A stretch of DNA of 39,891 nucleotides from Spirochaetales bacterium (lineage in GTDB: Bacteria > Spirochaetota > Spirochaetia > SZUA-6 > JAFGRV01), in assembly GCA_016934975.1 (NCBI GenBank), contig JAFGRV010000297.1, positions 1-39,891 of the forward strand, read 5' to 3'. Positions 15,980 to 24,202 of the stretch are shown in pieces (the stretch's first letter is position 1; every line of letters begins with the position of its first letter). The translations under genes were made by a program, and so were the position numbers. The notes below the pieces were generated by a model. The model was not told the DNA's origin. It searched no databases and saw only the letters and a program-made list of their open reading frames with translations.

Positions 15980-17121
15980 GAACATTATTACTCATTACAG
16001 CCAATTTTTTAAAATTGACCCTTTATAAAAAAATTAACTATCTGTTATACCTGGCAGCCCCCATAGCAAGTTTTCTGATTGTCTTCCTTATTTTCGGAAC
16101 GACCTCCTCCGGGGGAGTATCAGTCGGGTATAGTAATAATGATGATGGGGAGATAGGTGCCGAATTAATCGCCTATCTTCAAAAAACGGAAAAAAATAAG
16201 ATAATACAGGTTGATGAAGAGGAGTTGGAAAGCCGTATTATCGAGGGCAAAATCGTTATGTCACTGGTTATTCCCGAAAACTTTTCAGAAAAATTGCTTT
16301 ATGGAGAACATCCTGAAATCAGGCTTTCTTCTCTACAGGGTGAAGGTGCCGATGTATTTATTCAGGGAGAGATAAATTATTTCATGAACAGTCTGTTAAA
16401 ACTCAAAATCGCGGCAGGAACTGATAAAAAAGTCTTCACGGAAATGTACGATGAGTTTTTAAAAAGCAGTAATTCGATAAAGATCCGGGAGGTCCGTGAT
16501 CCGGGGACACAGAAGATAGTCGGTTCAATGGGCCTGGGATTCTTTTTGTATATCCTGTTGATGCAGGCAACGGTCATTACAGGACTCATGCTTACGGAAA
16601 AACAGAACAGGACATTTTTTAGAATCCGCATTGCCCCGGTACGAGAAGTTATATATTCTCTCGGAAATATGCTCGCCGCATTTATCATCCTTGGATCTCA
16701 GATTGTGTTTACATTTTTTATCATTCTCTGTATTTTTAGAATAAATCTTGGTCTTTCTCTATTTGCTGTCATTCCTCTTCTGCTGGCATTCAGTATCGCA
16801 GCCATTGGTTTCGGGATTATGGTGACCGCAATCGCCGGGTCGACGCTTCAGGCGGCATTACTATCAAACCTTGTCATCATAATCACATCCATTCTTGGAG
16901 GATGCTTCTGGCCCTTAAGTTTTATGCCTGATTTCCTCCAATATATCGCGGGAATATTTCCCCAGAGTTGGACCATGCGGGCTATTGAAAAACTCCAAAG
17001 CGGGGCTTCATTGTCTTCCACCGGGTTTACCATACTCCTCCTTATCTCCTTTGGCGGACTCTTCATATCAGTCTATGCATATAAAATGAAACATGGTAAA
17101 AATATCCGGACCATAACCTGA
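15976..17121 (+). CDS. ABC-2 type permease, second subunit
   Basis: 381 residues with the same topology as its upstream partner: an N-terminal helix (YLLYLAAPIASFLIVFLIF), an extracytoplasmic domain and a C-terminal membrane block ending before YAYKMKHGKN. The start codon overlaps the stop of the first permease by four bases. The exported substrate (antibiotic, lipid or peptide) cannot be told from sequence. Confidence 0.88.
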   Translation: MRTLLLITANFLKLTLYKKINYLLYLAAPIASFLIVFLIFGTTSSGGVSVGYSNNDDGEIGAELIAYLQKTEKNKIIQVDEEELESRIIEGKIVMSLVIPENFSEKLLYGEHPEIRLSSLQGEGADVFIQGEINYFMNSLLKLKIAAGTDKKVFTEMYDEFLKSSNSIKIREVRDPGTQKIVGSMGLGFFLYILLMQATVITGLMLTEKQNRTFFRIRIAPVREVIYSLGNMLAAFIILGSQIVFTFFIILCIFRINLGLSLFAVIPLLLAFSIAAIGFGIMVTAIAGSTLQAALLSNLVIIITSILGGCFWPLSFMPDFLQYIAGIFPQSWTMRAIEKLQSGASLSSTGFTILLLISFGGLFISVYAYKMKHGKNIRTIT

Positions 17122-17132
17122 TGCAAGAGGTG

Positions 17133-17241
17133 TTGCTACGGAATAATAGCGAAACGCAGGTTCACAAGAAATCAAGAATTTTCATAACGGTAACCTTGTT
17201 ATAAATTAATTATTTGGGTTGCGGGCGCAGCCTGCGTAATG
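17133..17241 (+). repeat. 110-bp dispersed repeat, copy 1
   Basis: GCTACGGAATAATAGCGAAACGCAGG at the left, then CATAACGG and AATTAATTATTTGGG and CGGGCG..CCTGCGTAATG at the right, seen again in reverse at 28835-28977. Lies in the gene-free stretch after the ABC operon. The remaining part to 17430 contains only AT-rich sequence and a GTGTAATCTGTGGTT phrase. Confidence 0.75.
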
Positions 17242-17429
17242 ATTTTTCAGATTAAGATTTTGTAAAATCCGGGAAATGAGTGTAATCTGTGGTTAACTCT
17301 TGTTAGATTATAAGAAAATCGAAATTCATAGACAAGAAAATAGAAGATTTTATAGCTGTTCAATAGAGTTATGACTTGGGTTGGAATCCTGTTTTTACAG
17401 AAGAATAATTTATTTTTCTATAAAAACTA

Positions 17430-17456
17430 TTGACAGTTTTTATTTTCTGTTATAGT
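17430..17456 (+). promoter_or_regulatory. Promoter of the leucine leader
   Basis: TTGACA (17430-17435) and TATAGT (17451-17456) with a 15-base spacer, shorter than ideal; TAGTTT at 17453 would give 17. It lies 35 bases before the leader peptide start. Confidence 0.6.
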
Positions 17457-17490
17457 TTTAGTTAAGCAATGTGATTGTTGAAGTAAATAT

Positions 17491-17628
17491 ATGAAAAAAA
17501 CAGGCATTACATTAATAACACTATTAAGTTTACTCCTTACTCTACTAATAAGCGAGCTTCTAGGCTTGCTAAGGAAAATCTCGGTAGTGGCAAATGGGTG
17601 CCTGGGGTTACAAGGAAGTAACATGTAA
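17491..17628 (+). CDS. leuL: Leucine-rich leader peptide of the leuA attenuator
   Basis: 45 codons, MKKTGITLITLLSLLLTLLI... to a TAA at 17626. Fourteen codons are Leu, five of them CTA, packed in residues 8-27. It is too short for the ORF track. Its position, promoter before and terminator after are those of a transcription-attenuation leader: a ribosome short of charged Leu-tRNA would stall on residues 11-27 and leave the antiterminator at 17580 free. No strong Shine-Dalgarno is visible (TTGAAGTAA upstream). Confidence 0.82.
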   Translation: MKKTGITLITLLSLLLTLLISELLGLLRKISVVANGCLGLQGSNM

Positions 17629-17690
17629 CCGGACGGCAGATAAAGAACAAAGCCCGCTACTGAGAATACTCGGAAGCGGGCTTTTTTTTT
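17580..17690 (+). terminator. leuA attenuator: antiterminator and rho-independent terminator
   Basis: Terminator: AAAGCCCGCT (17649-17658) with AGCGGGCTTT (17675-17684), inner pairs CTGAG/CTCGG, then a T-run to 17690. Competing antiterminator: CTCGGTAGTGG (17580-17590), just after the Leu codons, can pair 11 bases with CCGCTACTGAG (17654-17664), destroying the terminator stem. GTTAC-aaggaa-GTAAC (from 17608) may be the pause or protector hairpin. All pairings are visible in sequence; the mechanism is inferred from known amino-acid attenuators. Confidence 0.85.
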
Positions 17691-17721
17691 AAAAAATTTT
17701 TGATACAATAAGGAGGAAAAA

Positions 17722-19383
17722 ATGCCAAAGTATCAACCATTTCCAAAAGTCGGGCTTAAAAACAGAAAATGGCCGGAAAACAGTATTCTTAAAGCGCCTT
17801 TGTGGTGTAGTGTGGATCTACGCGATGGTAATCAGGCATTGGCGACACCAATGAAGATTGATGAGAAACTGAAACTATTTCAACTGCTTATTGATATCGG
17901 AATTAAAGAAATTGAGGTAGGCTTTCCATCTGCATCGCAGATTGATTTTGATTTTGTAAGGACACTCATCGAAGAAAACCTTGTACCCGATGATGTGTGG
18001 CTTCAGGTACTTACTCAATCAAGGGAGCACCTGATTAAAAGAACTTTTGAAAGCATTGCCGGGGCGAAAAAAGCGATACTTCATTTTTATAATTCGACGT
18101 CGCCGCTTCAGCGTAAAGTGACATTCAAAATGTCGAAACAGGAGATTAAAGAGATCGCACAAAAAGGAGCGAAGTATATCAAGTCTCTGATTCCAACTGT
18201 AAAGGGTACGGAGGTCCGGCTGGAATATTCGCCGGAAAGTTTCTCTGATACGGAGCCGGATTACGCTCTTGAGGTATGCGAAGCAGTCATGGATATCTGG
18301 CAGCCCACGGAAGAGAATAAAATCATCCTTAATCTTCCGGATACGGTTCAGTGGTCGACACCGAATATCCATGCGGACCAGATCGAATGGTTCATTACTC
18401 ATATGAAAGAAAGAAATAAAGCTATTATTTCTTTACATACGCATAACGACAGAGGCACCGGAGTGGCGGCGACTGAACTGGCACTTTTAGCCGGAGCAGA
18501 CCGTGTGGAAGGAACACTCTTTGGTAATGGTGAGCGTACCGGGAATGTCGATTTAATAAATGTTGCATTAAATATGTTTGCGAATGGGATTGATACGGGA
18601 CTTGATTTCAGTGATATTATGAAGATAAGAAAAGTATATGAAGAGTGCACCGGAATGTCGGTGCACGAGAGACATCCCTATGCAGGAGACCTTGTTTTTA
18701 CGGCTTTTTCCGGATCCCATCAGGATGCTATAAAAAAGGGTTTGGATTTACGGGAAAATATAAGTGAATCGGATTCAAAATGGGAAGTTCCCTATCTTCC
18801 GATAGATCCCCAGGATATTGGCAGAACCTATCAGGCAATTATCCGTATCAACAGTCAGAGTGGGAAAGGGGGTGTCGCGTATATTTTATCTCGAAATTAC
18901 GGTATCGATCTGCCGAAGGCCATGCATCCGGAAATTGGTGAAGCTGTGAATTCCATCGCAGACAAACTGGGAAAGGAATTAACCTCCGAAGAGATTTATA
19001 ATACCTTTAAGGATTTGTATCTTAATCAGAATTCACCCCTGGAGATAGTCACAATTCATCATATGCAATATGAAGAAAATGGACATGATCTTGTAATAGA
19101 TGTGGAAATAAAGCACAATGGGGAAATCTTAAGGATAAAAGGCAAAGGAAACGGTCCCATAAGTGCTTTTGTTCATGCGATGGATGCAAATAACATTGAT
19201 GATTTTAAGCTTATTGATTTTCATGAACATGCCATCGGGAAAGGTTCCGAGACAGAAGCCATCGCATATGTGCAGCTGGAATTACCCGACGGAAAAAAAC
19301 GGTGGGGTGCTGGAATCGACACGAACATCAGTTTTGCCGGGATTAAAGCTCTTATAAGTGCGTACAACAGACTTAAGTCGTAA
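17722..19383 (+). CDS. leuA: 2-isopropylmalate synthase, type 2
   Basis: 553 residues, the length of the long (yeast/Corynebacterium-like) LeuA class. It condenses acetyl-CoA with 2-oxoisovalerate, the first committed step of leucine synthesis. Catalytic start DLRDGNQAL near residues 32-40, metal ligands HTHNDRGT near 237-244 and GNGERTGN near 267 are all present. The C-terminal LeuA regulatory domain (about 440-550) should mediate leucine feedback. AGGAGG precedes the ATG. Control by the leader upstream is strongly supported. No other leu genes follow; the unit ends with the terminator at 19408. Confidence 0.94.
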   Translation: MPKYQPFPKVGLKNRKWPENSILKAPLWCSVDLRDGNQALATPMKIDEKLKLFQLLIDIGIKEIEVGFPSASQIDFDFVRTLIEENLVPDDVWLQVLTQSREHLIKRTFESIAGAKKAILHFYNSTSPLQRKVTFKMSKQEIKEIAQKGAKYIKSLIPTVKGTEVRLEYSPESFSDTEPDYALEVCEAVMDIWQPTEENKIILNLPDTVQWSTPNIHADQIEWFITHMKERNKAIISLHTHNDRGTGVAATELALLAGADRVEGTLFGNGERTGNVDLINVALNMFANGIDTGLDFSDIMKIRKVYEECTGMSVHERHPYAGDLVFTAFSGSHQDAIKKGLDLRENISESDSKWEVPYLPIDPQDIGRTYQAIIRINSQSGKGGVAYILSRNYGIDLPKAMHPEIGEAVNSIADKLGKELTSEEIYNTFKDLYLNQNSPLEIVTIHHMQYEENGHDLVIDVEIKHNGEILRIKGKGNGPISAFVHAMDANNIDDFKLIDFHEHAIGKGSETEAIAYVQLELPDGKKRWGAGIDTNISFAGIKALISAYNRLKS

Positions 19384-19407
19384 GATGATATAAGGAAAAA
19401 TCTATTG

Positions 19408-19450
19408 GAACAGAAGGAAAATAATTTTTTTTCTTCTGTTCTTTTTTTTT
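19408..19450 (+). terminator. Terminator after leuA
   Basis: Perfect stem GAACAGAAG / CTTCTGTTC (19408-19416 with 19433-19441), extended by A/T pairs inside, followed by nine T residues. Confidence 0.85.
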
Positions 19451-19560
19451 AAAATTTTTGTTACCCACAATCCGGATAAATTTCTTTTAACCTTTGCAGG
19501 CTTAAAGAGGAAAGCAAGCCGGGGAATCATATTTTCTTGAATACCACATAAGGAAAAAAA

Positions 19561-21105
19561 ATGGATAGTATAGGGAGAATAGAACAAATATACAAAGATT
19601 ACGCGCCTTCACTTGTCCGGCGTATTAAATGGTATTTTCCAAATGATTCTTTTTTAGTCGATGATATTTTACATGAAATATTTATATCTTTAATCAAGAA
19701 AAAAATGAAACTTGATTTAGGCGAAAGAATCTTTGTTTATCTGCATAATGCTGTCAGGTTTAAATGCCTGGATATAATAAAAAAAAATAAAAAACGTACT
19801 ATAATAATTAATTCAGAAATAATTGACCTTGTTATAGATCCAAAGGTTCATACTGAACAAGCGATTGTTACAAAGGATTACATTAAAAACATACTTCAAT
19901 TTTTAAAACCAAAATATCGCTTATTATTTATGTTGCGGTTTATCAATCAATATAAAAGAAAAGATATCGCCGAGATGCTGAACAGACCGGAAAATACTAT
20001 TAAAAAGCAGATTCAAAAGATACGTTCCATATTACAAAAATCATTGGAAAGAGATTTGTCAAATATTAAATCTGATATTAAAATGATAATTCTTGATTCC
20101 TGTCATTCCGGTGCTTTTATACAGGCAAAGGGTGGGAGCTTTTATCCTCCTTTTTTAACAACATATAAAACGAGCGGGTATGTCTACTTAACATCCTGTA
20201 CTGCGGATGAAAACTCATATGAATCGGAAAGCATTGAATATTCTCTTTTTACCTTTTCATTATTACTGGGATTAAGGGGGGCGGCAGATTCAAATAACGA
20301 TGGTAATATCACATTGAATGAACTATACCAATTTGTTTTTAATGAAACCTTGAATCAGGCAGAGAAAATTACCTCTCAAATGCAGCATCCTTCATATAAG
20401 ATTAAATTAACCGGCACAGGGGATGTCATTATCACTAATATTCATCAAAATACATCACGCCTTATTATCAAGCCGGAAATCAGGGGAAATGTCATTATCA
20501 AAGATTCATTCAACAATATTATTGTTGATATAGAAAAAAGAAATGAAAAACCATTAGAGATATTTCTTATTCCAGGTGAATATTTTTTTTCCGTATATTT
20601 CAAGGATAAAAAATATAGTAAGAAATTTCGTATCAAAATCAATGACATACAGGAAATAGCTTCTTTAAAGGATTTGGATAGAATAGACCAAAATAAGAAT
20701 GGGGTCAAAGGAGAAACCGCGGACCGCATCAGCATACACTTGACCGGTGTCTATGCCATACCCCTTTCGGAAAATCTGAACACCGAAGTAAAAGGCTTTG
20801 CCGGGTGCAGTCTCCAGGCAGGTTTTACTTTACTGGAATTCGGATTACTGATTTTTAACGTCACTGCCGCCGGGAGTTGTCTGTATCACCCGGAAATAAA
20901 TTCTGCCTCGAACGTGAAAAGTATGTTTATCGCCACCGGAGTAGCAGGTGGTGGAATAGGGCTTGATTTCGGCAGCATCCAACCATTTCTTAACATCGCA
21001 GGGGGTGTATCTTTTTCGGTTGTTGACAGCAGGTTTTATGATCGAACCTTTATCCTCCCCAATCCATCACTGCTGGGTGAACGCAGATGGAACCTGGGGA
21101 AGTAG
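19561..21105 (+). CDS. Chimera: ECF sigma factor fused to a caspase C-terminal half and a barrel-like tail
   Basis: 514 codons in one frame. Residues 1-165 are an ECF sigma-70 factor: region 2 (IEQIYKDYAPSLVRRI...LVDDILHEIFISLI) and region 4 (LLFMLRFINQYKRKDIAEMLNRPENTIKKQ). From about 173 it continues as the C-terminal part of a caspase-like (peptidase C14) domain with the catalytic Cys in ILDSCHSG (Cys near 181) and the Ca-loop-like DSNNDGNITLNEL. The N-terminal half of the caspase, with the catalytic His of the SGHG motif, is absent. Residues 298-365 look like a PEGA/carboxypeptidase-regulatory repeat, and 385-500 like barrel strands. The last residues (LLGERRWNLGK) are an out-of-frame reading of an S74 gene fragment. 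Most likely a sigma gene and a neighbouring caspase gene joined by deletion; probably non-functional as a protease. Confidence 0.75.
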   Translation: MDSIGRIEQIYKDYAPSLVRRIKWYFPNDSFLVDDILHEIFISLIKKKMKLDLGERIFVYLHNAVRFKCLDIIKKNKKRTIIINSEIIDLVIDPKVHTEQAIVTKDYIKNILQFLKPKYRLLFMLRFINQYKRKDIAEMLNRPENTIKKQIQKIRSILQKSLERDLSNIKSDIKMIILDSCHSGAFIQAKGGSFYPPFLTTYKTSGYVYLTSCTADENSYESESIEYSLFTFSLLLGLRGAADSNNDGNITLNELYQFVFNETLNQAEKITSQMQHPSYKIKLTGTGDVIITNIHQNTSRLIIKPEIRGNVIIKDSFNNIIVDIEKRNEKPLEIFLIPGEYFFSVYFKDKKYSKKFRIKINDIQEIASLKDLDRIDQNKNGVKGETADRISIHLTGVYAIPLSENLNTEVKGFAGCSLQAGFTLLEFGLLIFNVTAAGSCLYHPEINSASNVKSMFIATGVAGGGIGLDFGSIQPFLNIAGGVSFSVVDSRFYDRTFILPNPSLLGERRWNLGK

Positions 21106-21415
21106 TTCGGATGTAAGGCAGAAGGAAAACATAAAAGATATAAGCTCCGGATTGGATAAAATTTGTGCTATGCGGAGTGTTTCATATAATACTATTGGTT
21201 CCGATCCTGAACAAAAGGATCAGATTGGTTTTATTGCCCAGGAAGTAGAAGAGATAGTACCGGAAATAGTATCCACAGACCGGGAAGGATACAAAGGAAT
21301 TGCCTATGCAAAGCTGACCCCAATTCTGGTGAAGGCAATACAGGAACAGCAGGAACTTATCGAAGAATTGAGAAGAGAGATCGCTGAACTTTCCTTACGG
21401 GTGGATGACTTGTAA
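21068..21415 (+). pseudogene. Peptidase S74 (tail-fibre chaperone) C-terminal fragment
   Basis: In the frame of the 20963 track ORF, the segment WVNADGTWGSSSDVRQKENI to the stop is a classic S74/endosialidase intramolecular chaperone domain: DVRQKENIKDI, IGFIAQEVEEIVPEIV, YAKLTPILVKAIQEQQ and a terminal coiled coil. Everything upstream of about 21068 in this frame is antisense-like nonsense, and the N-terminal shaft is missing. It joins the barrel-like gene end out of frame. No start codon or ribosome site serves it. Confidence 0.8.
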
Positions 21416-21547
21416 GGTTCTAAATGTTCATACACCCGTAAGGTTGTGTCGGGATTATACGCCTGAATAAGTTCAGGACGGTTTAGAAACCGGGTGTGTG
21501 ACCGCATTTAAAAATAATAAATGATGTATTCGATGGAATGATAGATG

Positions 21548-21574
21548 AAAGCCCTGTCGTCTGATGGGGCTTTT
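21548..21574 (+). terminator. Terminator after the S74 fragment
   Basis: AAAGCCC (21548-21554) pairs with GGGCTTT (21567-21573), followed by TTTTAAAA. Modest T-run. Confidence 0.6.
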
Positions 21575-21615
21575 AAAATTCCGGCAATCCGGGTATGGTA
21601 TGTACAGGAAGGCCG

Positions 21616-21666
21616 GGTAACGTCGATATCGGCACAACAGGGCCAAATTTAAAAAAATGTAAGTAG
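21616..21666 (+). pseudogene. Remnant of a tail-fibre GNVGIGTTSP-type repeat
   Basis: GNVDIGTTGPN in one frame closely matches the GNVGIGTT-P motif that precedes S74 domains in long surface fibres. It is isolated, ends in a stop after a few codons and has no start. The rest of the gene-free stretch 21416-21786 holds only the hairpin at 21548. Confidence 0.5.
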
Positions 21667-21786
21667 TACTGCTCATGTCATGGTTTCAGTATCAGAGGAA
21701 CGGCAGGAGCAAGACCAGGACTTTTGAGACTTTTTTGTTGATTTATTATTGAATAAATGATATTATTTTTATGTGAGGTAAAAAAA

Positions 21787-21918
21787 ATGGAAGGAAGAAT
21801 TGAAATAAATCCTAAAATACTTGCTGGTAAACCAATAATTCGTGGTATTAAAGCTGCTATTATATATGCAGAAAGACTTGTTGAAAATGAAGAAGTCTAT
21901 CCAATTATTGTTAAATAA
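21787..21918 (+). CDS. Shortened DUF433-family (VapB-like antitoxin) protein
   Basis: 43 codons, too short for the track: MEGRIEINPKILAGKPIIRG joined to IKAAIIYAERLVENEEVYPI. The first part is the N-terminus and the second the C-terminus of DUF433 proteins (usually about 75 residues); the middle third (TRIPV...EDYP) is missing in frame. GTGAGG lies before the ATG. DUF433 proteins are often antitoxins of type II toxin-antitoxin pairs, but no toxin gene follows. Probably an internally deleted remnant. Confidence 0.6.
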   Translation: MEGRIEINPKILAGKPIIRGIKAAIIYAERLVENEEVYPIIVK

Positions 21919-21933
21919 AATCCTTCTCCCATA

Positions 21934-23967
21934 TTATGGTTTTCCTTCCCTGAAAGATTCGAATACTCCTTGCATCTCTTCAGGCAGAGCCCCATACCCG
22001 TATATAATACACACATAATCATTATACTGCACATAATAAATAATCACGGAATTATCGTATTCCCAGGTATACTCTCCCCTGTAGCCCTGGAGAAATGATG
22101 TTTTTACTTTTTCCTTTTTTATCTCTTTATAGGTGACATTTTTCGAATAATCCTCATATATTTTTTCCCGGCTTGTTTGTGCGCCGCGGCGGGCGATGTA
22201 AATGTTTATCGAATACCATGATTTTTTTAAAAGCACTTCCTGCCAATCCCTTTTCTCCATCTTCCAGCCATGAGGTATAATGAAGGAAAAATCATATTTT
22301 TTATCATAGATTGCTGTTCCCTGATTTGTCTCTATCTCACGGCAAATTCCCTTCTTATCATTAATCTTCATGGCTTGTTCACTATTGAATTCCGGGTCTT
22401 GAATATCAACAGGAACTGTTACCTCTTTTAACAGATTATTGACAGCTGTTTCGGCAGGACTTTCCGGTGCAGTATAAAAGATTGATGTATAACTTTGTTT
22501 TTCCCAGGTAAACAGAATAGTATACTGAGAATCCGGTTTTAGGGGGTTCTCAGGCACGATTTCTATAAAATTATCCGGCGAAGCGAGGACATCACTCCGG
22601 AGACAGGGCACTTTTTTTCCTTGGGCATCACATAATTCGAGGTTTCCGTTTTTATACCCGGGAGATGTAAAAGCAAGAGTAATCGGGGGCCCCAATCCGT
22701 GAGTACTCCCGGGAAAGGGATCCGGGGCTTCGCTTCCGGACCAGGCCGCGGGAACATTCCGCTCCTCATTGACCGGGTAGCAATAAAATTCCCGGTTTTG
22801 TGTTTCATATTTATAACCCCACTCGGTTATCCCCGATGTTACGGAGATATCCTTGGTGTCTACCCCATGTCCATGTCCACAAACATATACCCTGAAATCA
22901 AGAAAAGGCCTTCTGTGAAAAATCGTATGAAAAAATGAAAGCTCATCGTTAATCACATCATATCGCCCGATTGTCGCACATTCACCTGCATGAGGACCGA
23001 ATCCGGTATAAACAGTCCTGTCTGCGGGACTCTCCCCGGTAAAACCCGGGTTTCCTTTTGTTTCCGAATGAAGAGAAAGGTAGTCGTTTGTGTTTATTGT
23101 TTGAGCATCCCAGGCGATCATTTGCCGGGCAACATTATTTTGAATAAGATATGCTGCATGGTTTTTCGCTGCCATATCAAGGTTTTTGTCGAATTCCAAT
23201 GAGGGGAGTGAGAGTAAGTTCCTGAACCAGTTTATTGTGTACAATACCAATTTTTTTTCATCCCTTAAATCTATTTTCGATTTCATCGCGTCTTTCAGTA
23301 TTCGGGAAAAATAGTGATATGGAAAATCCATGAGAATGTCCGAAATAACAGATTTTTTTTCCGGTCCTTTATTATCATAAAAAAGGGATCTCCCCAGTTT
23401 GGGGCTTAACACAAGAAGTGGTTCGTCCCGGAAGTAATTGCACATATAGTAATACTCTTCCTCCCGGGGATAATTTATCCGGAACCCTTTTTCCCAGTAG
23501 GTAAATTCAGTACCATCTTCCAGAAGAATAACCATTGTCACGGGTTTATTATTTTTATACCCGACCCCGATTCGCGGCCTGTCGGATTTGTCCTCTGTCA
23601 GGGTTCTGTAATCTACCCAGAGAGTTTCTGTTTCATAATTAATACTGAACTGTTCTGTCTTTGTTCCGGTGGCTGAATAAATAGTAATTCCGGCGGAAGT
23701 CTCTGCAAAGTAAACAGACCTGTTTTCTGTATCAAATCCGTAACTGTTTGTTCCTTTCCACCCCAGCCCTTTTTCAAAATAGCGAATACGGTTTTTCGCG
23801 AAATCCCGCATAAGTCTTAAGCTTGCGATGTACTGCTCTTTTAGAGCAGTAATTTCGGTTAACCGTCCTGTGATCGCGTGGGATGTTTCTGCAGGGGTGA
23901 CATGAAGAGGAAACAGAGAGAATAATAGACAACAGGCAGAGAATGTAAGAAGTTTTATTCGTACCAG
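21934..23967 (-). CDS. Secreted CAP/SCP-domain protein
   Basis: 677 residues if started at CTG 23967, which follows a full AAGGAGG by six bases and directly opens a signal peptide (VRIKLLTFSACCLLFSLFPLHVTPAETS). The track start at 24102 lacks a ribosome site and adds 45 non-signal residues. No ATG, GTG or TTG occurs in frame near the ribosome site. The middle (about 240-390) is a CAP/SCP domain (INWFRNLLSLPSLEFDKNLD, AAKNHAAYLIQNN, GECATIGR); the C-terminal third is beta-rich with a PHGWKMEKRDWQEVLL segment. CAP proteins are extracellular; role unknown. Confidence 0.75.
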   Translation of the reverse strand: MVRIKLLTFSACCLLFSLFPLHVTPAETSHAITGRLTEITALKEQYIASLRLMRDFAKNRIRYFEKGLGWKGTNSYGFDTENRSVYFAETSAGITIYSATGTKTEQFSINYETETLWVDYRTLTEDKSDRPRIGVGYKNNKPVTMVILLEDGTEFTYWEKGFRINYPREEEYYYMCNYFRDEPLLVLSPKLGRSLFYDNKGPEKKSVISDILMDFPYHYFSRILKDAMKSKIDLRDEKKLVLYTINWFRNLLSLPSLEFDKNLDMAAKNHAAYLIQNNVARQMIAWDAQTINTNDYLSLHSETKGNPGFTGESPADRTVYTGFGPHAGECATIGRYDVINDELSFFHTIFHRRPFLDFRVYVCGHGHGVDTKDISVTSGITEWGYKYETQNREFYCYPVNEERNVPAAWSGSEAPDPFPGSTHGLGPPITLAFTSPGYKNGNLELCDAQGKKVPCLRSDVLASPDNFIEIVPENPLKPDSQYTILFTWEKQSYTSIFYTAPESPAETAVNNLLKEVTVPVDIQDPEFNSEQAMKINDKKGICREIETNQGTAIYDKKYDFSFIIPHGWKMEKRDWQEVLLKKSWYSINIYIARRGAQTSREKIYEDYSKNVTYKEIKKEKVKTSFLQGYRGEYTWEYDNSVIIYYVQYNDYVCIIYGYGALPEEMQGVFESFREGKP

Positions 23968-24008
23968 GTATTTCCTCCTTATTATGCGATATGCAACTGT
24001 ACCGAGTT

Positions 24009-24029
24009 TGACAATTTCTATAATTGTCA
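24009..24029. promoter_or_regulatory. Inverted repeat upstream of the CAP gene
   Basis: TGACAATT-tctat-AATTGTCA, perfect 8-base arms, about 40 bases upstream of the CAP gene start on the minus strand. The arms contain TTGTCA/TGACAA, so it may overlap a promoter. Operator role is inferred. Confidence 0.45.
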
Positions 24030-24202
24030 GCTCACAGGCAGATTCAGTTTGCCTGAAAATACTAGTATGTAATTTTGATACTAATGCAAGATAAGCGTAC
24101 AATCCATAAAAAAATTAAAAAAAAAATCGTAAAAAGCAATGCGCCACGTAACTTTAGGTAGTTATTAATAGTAGAAGAATAAATATTTTTTAGGAGGCGC
24201 AT

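Noticed and set aside
17430-17721. T-box riboswitch for leuA
   Set aside because: No T-box core (GGGTGGNACCGCG-like) is present before the terminator, while a Leu-rich leader frame and antiterminator explain the region.
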